Below are positions 6,472-13,737 of a DNA stretch of 14,903 nt, piece by piece. The DNA is taken from contig CAZBGL010000331.1 of the NCBI GenBank assembly GCA_964491375.1, positions 1 to 14,903 of the forward strand. The letters are read 5' to 3'. The notes under the pieces were generated by a model. The model made no database searches. It worked only from the letters and a program-made list of their open reading frames with translations, and was not told where the DNA came from. The stretch is from CAZBGL01 sp964491375 (GTDB lineage: Bacteria > Desulfobacterota > Deferrisomatia > Deferrisomatales > Deferrisomataceae). Within the stretch, counting starts at the first letter, position 1; every line of letters begins with the position of its first letter. The translations under genes and the position numbers were made by a program.

Positions 6472-6765
6472 ATGGGCACAAGCCATTACGACATCCTCCT
6501 GCGGCCGGTGATCACCGAGAAGGCCACGGTGTTGCGCGAAGAGGGAAACGTGGTGGTGTTCGAGGTGCATCCCCGGGCCACCAAGCCCGAGATCAAGAAG
6601 GCCGTGGAGAAGATCTTCGACGTCAAGGTCGAAAGCGTGCGGACCGTGATCGTGCGGGGCAAGCGGGCGCGCCTCGGCCGCTTCACGGGCAAGCGGAAGA
6701 ACTGGAAGAAGGCCTACGTGAAGCTGCGCGAGGGCGACCACATCGAGTTCTTCGAGGGCGTGTAG
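6472..6765 (+). CDS. rplW: 50S ribosomal protein L23
   Basis: Protein of 97 residues. L23 lies at the tunnel exit and is the docking site for trigger factor, SRP and the translocon. The sequence shows YDILLRPVITEKATVL, then FEVHPRATKPEIKKAVEKIF and a basic GKRARLGRFTGKRKNWKKAYV segment, all usual for the family. The start at ATG 6472 lies two bases after the rplD stop. AGGAG at 6456-6460, inside rplD, is the likely ribosome-binding site, which implies translational coupling. Confidence 0.97.
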   Translation: MGTSHYDILLRPVITEKATVLREEGNVVVFEVHPRATKPEIKKAVEKIFDVKVESVRTVIVRGKRARLGRFTGKRKNWKKAYVKLREGDHIEFFEGV

Positions 6766-6795
6766 CGCCCCGCGAAAAGCCGAGAGGGGAAAACG

Positions 6796-7617
6796 ATGGC
6801 GATCAAGCGGTTCCGGCCGACCTCCCCGGGCCGGCGGTTCATGACGGTGTCCACGTTCGAGGAGATCACGCGGACCGAGCCGGAGAAAAGCCTGCTCCGC
6901 CCGCTCAAGAAGAGCGGCGGGCGCAACAACCTGGGCCGGATCACGTGCCGCCACATCGGCGGAGGACACAAGCGGCGTTATCGGGTGATCGACTTTCGGC
7001 GGGACAAGCGGGGCATCCCGGCGCGGGTCAGCTCCATCGAGTACGACCCGAACCGCAGCGCCCGGATCGCGCTGCTCACCTACGCCGACGGCGAGAAGCG
7101 CTACATCCTGGCGCCCAAGGACCTCAAGGTGGGGGACACGGTGCAGGCCGGCCCGGGGTCGGAGATCCGCCCGGGCAACGCCCTGCCCCTTTCGGACATC
7201 CCCCTCGGCACACTGGTCCACAACGTAGAGCTCAAACCCGGCAAGGGCGGCCAGCTCGTGCGCAGCGCCGGCACCTCGGCCCAGCTCCTGGCCAAGGAGG
7301 GGGCCTATGCCGTGCTCCGTCTACCCTCGGGCGAGATCCGGAAGGTGCGGCAGGAGTGTTATGCCACGGTGGGCCAGGTGGGCAACGAGGACCACGAGAA
7401 CATCAAGCTGGGCAAGGCCGGCCGCGCCCGCTGGCTCGGGATCCGGCCCACGGTGCGTGGGGTGGCCATGAACCCGGTGGACCACCCCCACGGCGGCGGC
7501 GAGGGCCGCACCTCGGGTGGGCGCCATCCGGTGACCCCGTGGGGCGTACCCACCAAGGGCAAGAAGACCCGAAAGAACAAGACCAGCGATCCCTTCATCA
7601 TCCGGCGTCGCAAGTAG
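6796..7617 (+). CDS. rplB: 50S ribosomal protein L2
   Basis: Protein of 273 residues, the standard length. L2 is among the most conserved ribosomal proteins and is needed for subunit association and peptidyl transferase assembly. The signature NPVDHPHGGGEGR is near residues 222-234 and contains the histidine linked to peptidyl transfer in E. coli. The C-terminus TSDPFIIRRRK and the segment NLGRITCRHIGGGHKRRYR are typical. A purine-rich GAGAGGGG precedes ATG 6796. Gap to rplW is 30 bases. Confidence 0.98.
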   Translation: MAIKRFRPTSPGRRFMTVSTFEEITRTEPEKSLLRPLKKSGGRNNLGRITCRHIGGGHKRRYRVIDFRRDKRGIPARVSSIEYDPNRSARIALLTYADGEKRYILAPKDLKVGDTVQAGPGSEIRPGNALPLSDIPLGTLVHNVELKPGKGGQLVRSAGTSAQLLAKEGAYAVLRLPSGEIRKVRQECYATVGQVGNEDHENIKLGKAGRARWLGIRPTVRGVAMNPVDHPHGGGEGRTSGGRHPVTPWGVPTKGKKTRKNKTSDPFIIRRRK

Positions 7618-7631
7618 CAGGAGCGTAGGCG

Positions 7632-7913
7632 ATGGCTCGTTCGCTGAAAAAGGGCCCGTTCGTTGACGAGCATCTGCTCAAGAAGATCCGGAAGGCCAAG
7701 GAGACCGGCGACAAGCGGGTGATCAAGACCTGGTCGCGCCGCTCCACGATCACGCCGGACTTCATCGGGCTGACGTTCGCGGTGCACAACGGCCGCACGT
7801 TCATCCCGGTGTACGTGACCGAGAACATGGTGGGCCACAAGCTGGGCGAGTTCGCCCCCACCCGCACGTTCCGGTCGCACATCAAGGGCGAGGCCAAAGG
7901 CAGGAAACGCTGA
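7632..7913 (+). CDS. rpsS: 30S ribosomal protein S19
   Basis: Protein of 93 residues, the normal length. S19 sits in the 30S head next to S13 and contacts the A-site finger. The whole sequence is typical: MARSLKKGPFVDEHLLKKI at the N-terminus, WSRRSTITPDFIG and VYVTENMVGHKLGEFAPTR in the middle, and a basic C-terminal tail. AGGAG at 7619-7623 overlaps the end of rplB and precedes ATG 7632. Gap to rplB is 14 bases. Confidence 0.98.
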   Translation: MARSLKKGPFVDEHLLKKIRKAKETGDKRVIKTWSRRSTITPDFIGLTFAVHNGRTFIPVYVTENMVGHKLGEFAPTRTFRSHIKGEAKGRKR

Positions 7914-7930
7914 GGAGCGGGAGGACCCCG

Positions 7931-8263
7931 ATGGAAGCCAAGGCGACGCTGCGGTACCTGCGGATGGCGCCGCGCAAGGTCCGGCTGGTGGCCGACCTCG
8001 TCCGGGGGCGCCGGGTGGAGGAGGCCATCCAGATCCTGCGGTTCACCCGCAGGCGGGCCAGCCAGCCCATCCGCAAGCTGATCGAGTCCGCGGTGGCCAA
8101 CGCGGAGAACAACCACGGCCTGGACATCGACCAGCTCTGGATCCGCGAGATCCGGGTGGACGAGGGGCCGACGCTCAAGCGGTGGCGGCCGCGGGCGCGG
8201 GGGCGCGCATGTCAGATCCTGAAGCGTACGAGCCACGTGTCGGTCGTGCTCGAAGAGCGGTGA
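7931..8263 (+). CDS. rplV: 50S ribosomal protein L22
   Basis: Protein of 110 residues. L22 extends a beta-hairpin into the exit tunnel, the site of macrolide-resistance changes and SecM-type stalling in E. coli. Recognisable parts are LRYLRMAPRKVRLVADLVRG at the N-terminus, PIRKLIESAVANAENNHGLD in the middle, and the hairpin RWRPRARGRACQILKRTSHV, which carries the usual basic tip. GGGAGG precedes ATG 7931. It lies 17 bases after rpsS. Confidence 0.98.
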   Translation: MEAKATLRYLRMAPRKVRLVADLVRGRRVEEAIQILRFTRRRASQPIRKLIESAVANAENNHGLDIDQLWIREIRVDEGPTLKRWRPRARGRACQILKRTSHVSVVLEER

Positions 8264-8276
8264 GAGGAGGGTTTCG

Positions 8277-8936
8277 GTGGGTCAGAAAGTCCATCCCTAC
8301 GGGTTCCGCGTCGGAATCAACAAGCCGTGGCTGAGCCGGTGGTACCGGGAGAAGGACTACGCGGCCACGCTCCACGAGGACCTGGAGATCCGTCGGTTCC
8401 TCAAGAAGGAACTGGCCGACGCGGCCGTGTCCCGGATCGAGATCGAGCGGGTGGCGAACAAGATCCTGGTGGAGATCCACACCGCGCGCCCCGGCATCGT
8501 GATCGGCAAGAAGGGTGCCGAGATCGAGCGGTTGCGCAAGCTCCTGGCCCAGAAGACCGGCAAGGAGGTCTTCATCAACGTGCGCGAGATCAAGCGGCCC
8601 GAACTGGACGCCCAGCTCGTGGCCGAAAACATCGCGGACCAGATCCGGCGCCGCGTGAGCTTCCGCCGGGCCATGAAGCGCGCGGTGAGTTCGGCCATGA
8701 AGCTGGGGGCCGGAGGGATCCGGGTGGCCTGTGCCGGTCGCCTGGGGGGGGCCGAAATCGCCCGCACCGAGTGGTACCGGGAGGGCCGGGTGCCCCTCCA
8801 CACGATCCGTGCGGACATCGACTACGGCTTCGCGGAGAGCTTCACCACCTACGGCGTGATCGGCGTCAAGGTGATCATCTTCAAGGGCGAGCTCCTGACG
8901 GACGCCGAGGGGCCGAGACTGTCGAGGGGTAGCTGA
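8277..8936 (+). CDS. rpsC: 30S ribosomal protein S3
   Basis: Protein of 219 residues. S3 lines the mRNA entry channel and has helicase-like activity with S4 and S5. The N-terminus GQKVHPYGFRVGI is diagnostic. A KH domain carries the GxxG-type loop in ARPGIVIGKKGAEIERLR (about 75-92). The C-terminal domain has AGRLGGAEIARTEWYREG and RADIDYGFAESFTTYG. Translation starts at GTG 8277, six bases after GAGAGGAGGG. There is no ATG alternative near the conserved N-terminus. Gap to rplV is 13 bases. Confidence 0.97.
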   Translation: MGQKVHPYGFRVGINKPWLSRWYREKDYAATLHEDLEIRRFLKKELADAAVSRIEIERVANKILVEIHTARPGIVIGKKGAEIERLRKLLAQKTGKEVFINVREIKRPELDAQLVAENIADQIRRRVSFRRAMKRAVSSAMKLGAGGIRVACAGRLGGAEIARTEWYREGRVPLHTIRADIDYGFAESFTTYGVIGVKVIIFKGELLTDAEGPRLSRGS

Positions 8937-8938
8937 CC

Positions 8939-9361
8939 ATGTTGATGCCCAAGTCCACCAAGTGGCGGAAACAACACCGGGGCCGCCGCAAAGGCGTGGC
9001 GTACCGGGGATCGCGGATCAACTTCGGCGACTACGCCCTCCAGGCGGTGAGCAACGGCTGGGTCACCTCCAGGCAGATCGAGGCGGCCCGAATCGCCATC
9101 AGCCACCATGTCAAGCGGGGCGGGCGGGTGTGGATCCGGATCTTTCCGGACAAGCCGGTGACCAAGAAACCTCTGGAAACCCGGATGGGAAAGGGGAAGG
9201 GATCTCCGGAGGCCTGGGTGGCCGTGGTCAAACCCGGCCGGATCCTCTACGAGATCCGGGGGGTGAGCGAGGAGCTGGCCCGAGAAGCGCTCCGGCGGGC
9301 CGCCCACAAGCTGCCCGTCAAGACCCGGATCATCTCGAGGGAGGACGTGTATGAACGCTAA
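8939..9361 (+). CDS. rplP: 50S ribosomal protein L16
   Basis: Protein of 140 residues. L16 shapes the A-site tRNA binding region of the 50S subunit. The N-terminus MLMPKSTKWRKQHRGRRKG is the classic L16 start. Further on are SRQIEAARIAISHHVKRGG, the segment VWIRIFPDKPVTKKPLETRM and GKGKGSPEAWVAVVKPGRIL, all family signatures. The ATG lies two bases after the rpsC stop. The final codons overlap rpmC by 11 bases, so the two are probably translationally coupled. Confidence 0.98.
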   Translation: MLMPKSTKWRKQHRGRRKGVAYRGSRINFGDYALQAVSNGWVTSRQIEAARIAISHHVKRGGRVWIRIFPDKPVTKKPLETRMGKGKGSPEAWVAVVKPGRILYEIRGVSEELAREALRRAAHKLPVKTRIISREDVYER

Positions 9362-9548
9362 GGCGCTTCGGGAGCTTTCGGACGAGGAACTCCGGGCCCG
9401 CGAGCAGGAGCTCCGGCAGGAACTGTTCAACCTGCGGTTCCAGCACGCCACGCGGCAACTGGAGAACACGGCCCGGATTCCCCAAGTGAAACGGGAGATC
9501 GCCCGGATTCTGACCATCCTGCGTGAGCGCGAGCTCGGCAGGGGCTGA
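9351..9548 (+). CDS. rpmC: 50S ribosomal protein L29
   Basis: Protein of 65 residues, a small helical hairpin that sits by the tunnel exit next to L23. The sequence ALRELSDEELRAREQELRQE followed by ELFNLRFQHATRQLENTARI is typical, with two long amphipathic helices. The ATG at 9351 lies inside the end of rplP (11-base overlap), and GAGGGAGG a few bases upstream within rplP serves as the ribosome-binding site. Confidence 0.97.
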   Translation: MNAKALRELSDEELRAREQELRQELFNLRFQHATRQLENTARIPQVKREIARILTILRERELGRG

Positions 9549-9563
9549 CGGCGAGGGAACGCA

Positions 9564-9827
9564 ATGGCCGAAAAGACGCGCGGACACCGGAAGCGGCTCG
9601 TCGGGGTGGTGGTGAGCGACCGGATGCAGAAGACGGTCACGGTGCGGGTCGAGGGCCTGCGCAAGCACCCCAGGTACCACAAGTACGTGATCCGGTCCAA
9701 AAAGTACCTGGCCCACGACGAAGCCGAGGAGTGCCGGGTGGGCGACAAGGTGCTGATCGAGGAGACGCGCCCCCTGAGCAAGCGAAAACGCTGGAGGGTG
9801 AAGCAGATCCTCGAGCGGGCGGCGTAG
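9564..9827 (+). CDS. rpsQ: 30S ribosomal protein S17
   Basis: Protein of 87 residues with the OB-fold typical of S17, an early 16S rRNA-binding assembly protein. KRLVGVVVSDRMQKTVTVRV and HPRYHKYVIRSKKYLAHDE are the conserved segments. They are followed by VGDKVLIEETRPLSKRKRWR, the usual C-terminal signature. GAGGGAA precedes ATG 9564. The gap to rpmC is 15 bases. It closes the S10 cluster. Confidence 0.98.
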   Translation: MAEKTRGHRKRLVGVVVSDRMQKTVTVRVEGLRKHPRYHKYVIRSKKYLAHDEAEECRVGDKVLIEETRPLSKRKRWRVKQILERAA

Positions 9828-9853
9828 TCCGTGCCCAGTGAGGAGGGCGTGGG

Positions 9854-10222
9854 ATGATTCAGCAGGAGTCTGTACTCAACGTGGCCGACAACTCCGGCGC
9901 CAAGAAGGTGTACTGCATCCGGGTGGCCGGAGGGTCGAAGCGCAAGTACGCCACGGTGGGCGATGTGATCACCGTGTCGGTGAAAGAGGCCCTGCCGAAC
10001 AGCAAGGTCACCAAGGGGTCTGTGATGCGGGCCGTGGTGGTGCGCACCCGCAAGGAGGTGCGTCGGCCGGACGGCAGCTACATCCGGTTCGACGACAACG
10101 CTGCGGTGCTGATCAACCGGGACGGCGAGCCCATCGGCACCCGCGTGTTCGGGCCGGTGGCCCGGGAACTGCGGGCGAAGAACTTCATGAAGATCATCTC
10201 GCTGGCCCCCGAGGTCCTGTAG
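9854..10222 (+). CDS. rplN: 50S ribosomal protein L14
   Basis: Protein of 122 residues, the exact usual length. L14 lies at the subunit interface and is the binding site of RsfS in other bacteria. The N-terminus MIQQESVLNVADNSGAKKVY, the segment GDVITVSVKEALPNSKV and the C-terminal FGPVARELRAKNFMKIISLA are all canonical. AGGAGGG lies seven bases or so before ATG 9854. This is the first gene of the spc cluster. The 26-base gap after rpsQ shows no promoter, so it appears joined to the S10 cluster. Confidence 0.98.
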   Translation: MIQQESVLNVADNSGAKKVYCIRVAGGSKRKYATVGDVITVSVKEALPNSKVTKGSVMRAVVVRTRKEVRRPDGSYIRFDDNAAVLINRDGEPIGTRVFGPVARELRAKNFMKIISLAPEVL

Positions 10223-10244
10223 CGTGGGAGGAGAGGGTCCCGCC

Positions 10245-10568
10245 ATGGGTACGATCAAGAAGATCAAGCGCAACGACATGGTCGAGGTGATCGCGGGCAA
10301 CGAGCGGGGCAAGCGGGGCAAGGTCCTGCGGGTGTTGAGGGACCGGGACCGGGCCGTGGTGGAGAAGGTGAACCTGGTCAAGCGCCACAGGCGGCCCGAC
10401 GCCACCAGCCAGGGCGGCATCCTGGAGATGGAGGCCCCGATCCATGTTTCGAACCTCGCGCTCGTGTGCGAGAAATGCGATCGGCCGGTCCGGGTGGGGT
10501 TCAAGTTCCTGGAGGACGGCCGGAAGGTCCGCGCCTGCAAGCGGTGCGGCGAGGTGTTGGACAAGTGA
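10245..10568 (+). CDS. rplX: 50S ribosomal protein L24 with zinc-ribbon C-terminus
   Basis: Protein of 107 residues that starts 50S assembly by binding the 5' part of 23S rRNA. A KOW motif is visible in DMVEVIAGNERGKRGKVLRV (11-30). The C-terminal half has a CxxC pair at C75/C78 and another at C98/C101, a zinc-ribbon-like arrangement found in many but not all bacterial L24 proteins and absent from the E. coli one. The start at ATG 10245 follows GGGAGGAGAGG by about eight bases. An upstream in-frame GTG at 10224 lacks such support and adds seven residues. Confidence 0.96.
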   Translation: MGTIKKIKRNDMVEVIAGNERGKRGKVLRVLRDRDRAVVEKVNLVKRHRRPDATSQGGILEMEAPIHVSNLALVCEKCDRPVRVGFKFLEDGRKVRACKRCGEVLDK

Positions 10569-10599
10569 CCGAGACCTGGTGACGAGGGTGATGGCGGCC

Positions 10600-11139
10600 A
10601 TGGCCAGACTGAAGGATCTGTACCGGCGGGAGATCGTCCCGCAGATGATGAAGAGGTTCGGGTACCGGAACGTGATGCAGGTGCCCCGGATCGAGAAGAT
10701 CGTGGTGAACATCGGGGCGGGCGAGGCCAAGGACAACCCCAAGCTGCTGGACCAGCTGGTGGAGGACCTGGCCATGATCACGGGCCAGCGCCCCGTGGTC
10801 ACCCGGGCCCGCAAGTCCATCTCCAACTTCCACCTGCGCAAAGGGATGCCGGTGGGCTGCCGGGTCACCCTGCGGGGCGACCGGATGTACGAGTTCTTCG
10901 ACCGGATGGTCAACGTGGCCCTGCCGCGGGTGCGCGACTTCAAGGGTGTGTCGGGCAAGGGGTTCGACGGCCGGGGCAACTACACCCTGGGGATCCAGGA
11001 GCACATCATCTTCCCCGAGGTGGACCTGGAAAAGGTGGAGAAGGTCAAGGGGATGAACGTGTGCATCGCCACCACGGCCGAGACGGACGAGGAGGCCAAG
11101 GAGCTGCTCCGGCTGCTCGGGATGCCGTTCCGCAACTAG
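10600..11139 (+). CDS. rplE: 50S ribosomal protein L5
   Basis: Protein of 179 residues, the same length as E. coli L5. It binds 5S rRNA in the central protuberance. RIEKIVVNIGAGEAKDN, ITGQRPVVTRARKSISNF and the C-terminal GIQEHIIFPEVDLEKV are family signatures. I choose ATG 10600 because homologues begin MARLK and GAGGG (10584-10588) is then well spaced. The in-frame ATG at 10591 would be only two bases from that site. Either start changes the product by three residues only. Gap to rplX is 31 bases. Confidence 0.96.
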   Translation: MARLKDLYRREIVPQMMKRFGYRNVMQVPRIEKIVVNIGAGEAKDNPKLLDQLVEDLAMITGQRPVVTRARKSISNFHLRKGMPVGCRVTLRGDRMYEFFDRMVNVALPRVRDFKGVSGKGFDGRGNYTLGIQEHIIFPEVDLEKVEKVKGMNVCIATTAETDEEAKELLRLLGMPFRN

Positions 11140-11158
11140 GACGGGAGGAGAAGAGACC

Positions 11159-11344
11159 GTGGCGACCAAGGCCAAGATGGAAAAGCAAAAACGGCCGCCC
11201 AAGTTCAAGGTCCGGTACCGCAACCGGTGCCGCATCTGCGGAAGGCCCCGGGGATACTACCGAAAGTTCCAGCTGTGCCGGATCTGCCTGCGCAAGCTCG
11301 CCCATCAGGGCATGCTTCCGGGCGTGACCAAGGCGAGCTGGTAG
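11159..11344 (+). CDS. rpsN: 30S ribosomal protein S14, zinc-binding (type Z) form
   Basis: Short S14 of 61 residues with a four-cysteine zinc site: C24/C27 (CRIC) and C40/C43 (CRIC). This is the C+ type, distinct from the about 100-residue zinc-free S14 of E. coli. It binds 16S rRNA in the 30S head. The start is GTG 11159, preceded by GGGAGGAG at 11143-11150. Organisms with C+ S14 sometimes also carry a zinc-free copy under Zur control. None is seen in this window. Gap to rplE is 19 bases. Confidence 0.97.
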   Translation: MATKAKMEKQKRPPKFKVRYRNRCRICGRPRGYYRKFQLCRICLRKLAHQGMLPGVTKASW

Positions 11345-11368
11345 GTTCGGGTCAAGGAGGCGTACGCC

Positions 11369-11767
11369 ATGTCGATGACCGATCCCATCGCGGACATGCT
11401 CACCCGGATCCGCAACGCCCTCATGGCGGGTCACGAGGTGGTCGCGATCCCGGCATCCAAGCTGAAGCGGGCCATCCTGGAGATCCTGGTGCAGGAGGGC
11501 TACATCGAGCGGGTGGACTGGGAGGAGGACGGCCGCCAGGGGATGCTCGTGGTGCGGCTGAAGTACGACGAAGACGGTGCCCCGGTGATCGAGGGCCTCA
11601 GGCGCATCAGCAAGCCCGGACGCCGGATCTACGCGGCCGCCGACGAGATCCCCAAGGCCCGCAGCGGGTACGGGACCGTGATCGTTTCCACCTCGAGCGG
11701 GGTGATGACCGATCGGGAGGCCCGCAGGCGGCGCGTGGGCGGCGAAGTGGTGTGTGCCGTGTGGTGA
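11369..11767 (+). CDS. rpsH: 30S ribosomal protein S8
   Basis: Protein of 132 residues. S8 is a primary 16S rRNA binder in the platform and the translational repressor of the spc operon in E. coli. The N-terminus DPIADMLTRIRNALMAGHE and the C-terminal STSSGVMTDREARRRRVGGE are diagnostic. ATG 11369 has AAGGAGG ending eight bases upstream. A second in-frame ATG two codons on is less well spaced. Gap to rpsN is 24 bases. Confidence 0.98.
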   Translation: MSMTDPIADMLTRIRNALMAGHEVVAIPASKLKRAILEILVQEGYIERVDWEEDGRQGMLVVRLKYDEDGAPVIEGLRRISKPGRRIYAAADEIPKARSGYGTVIVSTSSGVMTDREARRRRVGGEVVCAVW

Positions 11768-11785
11768 GCCCGAGGAGAGTGCCGG

Positions 11786-12325
11786 ATGTCGAGAATCGGT
11801 AAGAAACCCGTTCAACTGCCCTCGAACGTCCAGGTGCGGTTCGATCCGCCCGTGCTCGAGGTGAAGGGCCCCAAAGGGACGCTGTCGAGCCGCATCCCGG
11901 ACGGCATGCGGCTTGAGATCACCGACGGCGAGATCCGGGTGCTCCGTCCGGACGACTCGCGCAAGCACAAGTCGCTCCACGGGGTCACCCGGACCGTGGT
12001 CCAGAACATGGTCACGGGCGTGACCGAGGGTTTCCGGAAGGACCTGGAGATCCACGGGGTGGGATACCGGGCCAACCTCCAGGGCAAGACTCTGGTGATG
12101 AATCTGGGTTTTTCCCACCCGGTGGAGTACACGGTCCCGCCGGACGTGACCGTTGAGGTCAAGGACCAGAGGGTGATCTCCGTGAGCGGCATCGACAAGC
12201 AGCGGGTGGGGCAGGTGGCCGCCGAGATCCGGGCGGTCAAGCCGCCCGAACCCTACAAGGGCACGGGGATCCGGTACGCCGGCGAACACATCATCCGCAA
12301 GGAAGGCAAGACCGGGGCCCGGTAG
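11786..12325 (+). CDS. rplF: 50S ribosomal protein L6
   Basis: Protein of 179 residues with the two repeated L6 domains. It sits near the factor-binding site by the sarcin-ricin loop. MSRIGKKPVQLPSNVQV starts the protein. GVTEGFRKDLEIHGVGYRAN marks the domain junction, and PEPYKGTGIRYAGEHIIRKE is the C-terminal signature. GAGGAGAG precedes ATG 11786. Gap to rpsH is 18 bases. Confidence 0.98.
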   Translation: MSRIGKKPVQLPSNVQVRFDPPVLEVKGPKGTLSSRIPDGMRLEITDGEIRVLRPDDSRKHKSLHGVTRTVVQNMVTGVTEGFRKDLEIHGVGYRANLQGKTLVMNLGFSHPVEYTVPPDVTVEVKDQRVISVSGIDKQRVGQVAAEIRAVKPPEPYKGTGIRYAGEHIIRKEGKTGAR

Positions 12326-12355
12326 GCTCCGGGTCGTGCTGGGGAGGAACGGAGC

Positions 12356-12724
12356 ATGAACCGACTCGAGGCGAAGCGCAGGGCGCGCCTGGCCCGGAAG
12401 AAGCGGGTGCGCAAGAAGATCCGGGGCACGCCGGAGCGGCCCCGGCTGACGGTGTACAAGAGTCTGCGCCACGTCTACGCCCAGATCATCGACGACACCA
12501 CGGGTCGTACGCTGGTGGCGGCCTCCACGGTGGGCCGGGATCTGCGGGGCGAACTCGAAAAGACCGCCACGGTGGAGGCGGCCCGCGCCGTGGGGCTGGC
12601 CATCGGCCGCAAGGCCCTGGCGCGGGACATCACCAAGGTGGTGTTCGACCGGAACGGGTATCCCTACCACGGCAAGGTGAAGGCGTTGGCCGAAGCGGCC
12701 CGGGAAGCTGGCCTCGAGTTCTGA
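12356..12724 (+). CDS. rplR: 50S ribosomal protein L18
   Basis: Protein of 122 residues that binds 5S rRNA together with L5. A basic N-terminal arm, AKRRARLARKKRVRKKIRGT, is followed by PERPRLTVYKSLRHVYAQII, and the C-terminal part has VVFDRNGYPYHGKVKALAEA, all typical. GGGGAGGAA lies upstream of ATG 12356. Gap to rplF is 30 bases. Confidence 0.98.
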   Translation: MNRLEAKRRARLARKKRVRKKIRGTPERPRLTVYKSLRHVYAQIIDDTTGRTLVAASTVGRDLRGELEKTATVEAARAVGLAIGRKALARDITKVVFDRNGYPYHGKVKALAEAAREAGLEF

Positions 12725-12753
12725 CGGGGCTCCGGAAGAGGAGGGAGTGTCCT

Positions 12754-13269
12754 TTGAGGAGGAAAACGGGCAAGGGGATCGATCCCAGGGATCTGGAACT
12801 GTTCGACCGGCTGGTGTTCCTGAACCGGGTGGCCAAGGTGGTGAAGGGCGGCCGGCGTTTTTCGTTCAGCGCGCTGGTGGTGGTGGGCGATCACAACGGC
12901 ATCGTGGGCATCGGACACGGCAAGGCCAAGGAGGTGCCCGAGGCGATCCGCAAAGCCGTGGACAAGGCCAAGCGGAACCTGGTCCGGATCCCGATCACCA
13001 ACGGCACGGTGCCGCACGAGGTGATCGGTGAGTTCGGCGCCGCCAAGGTGGTGATCAAACCCGCCGCGCCGGGTACGGGCGTGATCGCCGGCGGAGCCGT
13101 CCGGGCGGTCATGGAGTCGGCCGGGGTGCGCGACGTGCTGACCAAGGTGATCGGCACGAACAACCCCCACAACGTGGTCCGGGCCACCATGCAGGGGCTC
13201 TTGTCCCTTCGGCACCCCGAAGAGATCGCGGCACGGCGGGGGAAGACCCTGGAGGAGATCCTGGCCTGA
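12754..13269 (+). CDS. rpsE: 30S ribosomal protein S5, TTG start
   Basis: Protein of 171 residues. S5 contributes to decoding accuracy and mRNA entry. Conserved segments are LVFLNRVAKVVKGGRRFSFS, GKAKEVPEAIRKAVDKAKRN and the C-terminal NNPHNVVRATMQGLLSLRHP. The start appears to be TTG 12754: it follows GAGGAGGGAG (12738-12747), and no ATG or GTG in this frame lies between the ribosome-binding site and the conserved region. The nearby GTG at 12747 is out of frame. The next gene is rplO, so rpmD is missing from its usual place. Confidence 0.95.
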   Translation: MRRKTGKGIDPRDLELFDRLVFLNRVAKVVKGGRRFSFSALVVVGDHNGIVGIGHGKAKEVPEAIRKAVDKAKRNLVRIPITNGTVPHEVIGEFGAAKVVIKPAAPGTGVIAGGAVRAVMESAGVRDVLTKVIGTNNPHNVVRATMQGLLSLRHPEEIAARRGKTLEEILA

Positions 13270-13302
13270 GCGGGCCGGAGCAGCAGGAAAAGGGGAGACA
13301 CC

Positions 13303-13736
13303 ATGCGACTGCACCAGATCCGCCGACCCAAAGGGGCGGTCAAGGAGCGCAAGCGGGTGGGCCGGGGCCCGGCTCCGGGCTGGGGAAAACCGCCGGCCGG
13401 GGCCAGAAGGGCCAGAAGGCCCGCAATACCGTCCGACGGGGATTCGAAGGCGGCCAGATGCCGCTCCAGAGGCGTCTGCCCAAGGTGGGGTTCCGAAACC
13501 CCTTCCGGAAGGAATACGCATACGTGAACGTGCGGGACCTCAACCGGTTCGAGGACGGCACCGAGGTGACCCCCGCGCTCCTTCTCGAGACCGGCCTGAT
13601 CAAGAAGATCAAGGACGGGGTGAAGATCCTGGGCAAGGGTGAGCTCGAGAAACGGCTCGTGGTGGTGGCCCACAAGGTGAGCCGGGGCGCCCGTCAGAAG
13701 ATCGAGGCGGCGGGCGGCCAGGTGAAGGAGGCCTAG
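13303..13736 (+). CDS. rplO: 50S ribosomal protein L15, interrupted by an apparent single-base frameshift
   Basis: L15 is a late 50S assembly protein. Frame 1 gives MRLHQIRRPKGAVKERKRVG, then GRGPAPGWGK up to 13389, after which it runs on as non-L15 sequence and stops at 13525-13527 (74 residues). The next part of L15 is in the -1 frame: from 13389 onwards it reads TAGRGQKGQKARNTVRRGFE, then GGQMPLQRRLPK and a normal C-terminus to 13736. The locus is 434 bases. One more base would give 144 residues, the normal length. The break is at GGGGAAAA (13382-13389). Possible causes are a sequencing or assembly error in the homopolymer, a real mutation, or programmed -1 slippage on G GGA AAA. The secY start lies one base after the stop. 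Confidence 0.9.
13383..13389 (+). other. Slippery heptamer G GGA AAA at the rplO frame break
   Basis: Read in the rplO frame, the bases fit the X XXY YYZ pattern of -1 ribosomal frameshift sites. A one-base backward slip makes the next codon ACC (13389-13391) and yields W-G-K-T-A-G-R, the expected L15 sequence. A possible stimulatory hairpin downstream pairs 13400-13404 with 13418-13422 (five GC pairs, 13-base loop). In DNA this GC-rich such a hairpin may be chance. Confidence 0.4.
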
Positions 13737-13737
13737 G

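Noticed and set aside
13458..13736. Internal ATG at 13458 as a separate gene for the L15 C-terminal half
   Set aside because: Homology to L15 in this frame begins well upstream (from 13389), so the ATG is simply the Met of GGQMPLQ. A split two-gene L15 is less likely than a frame error or slippage.
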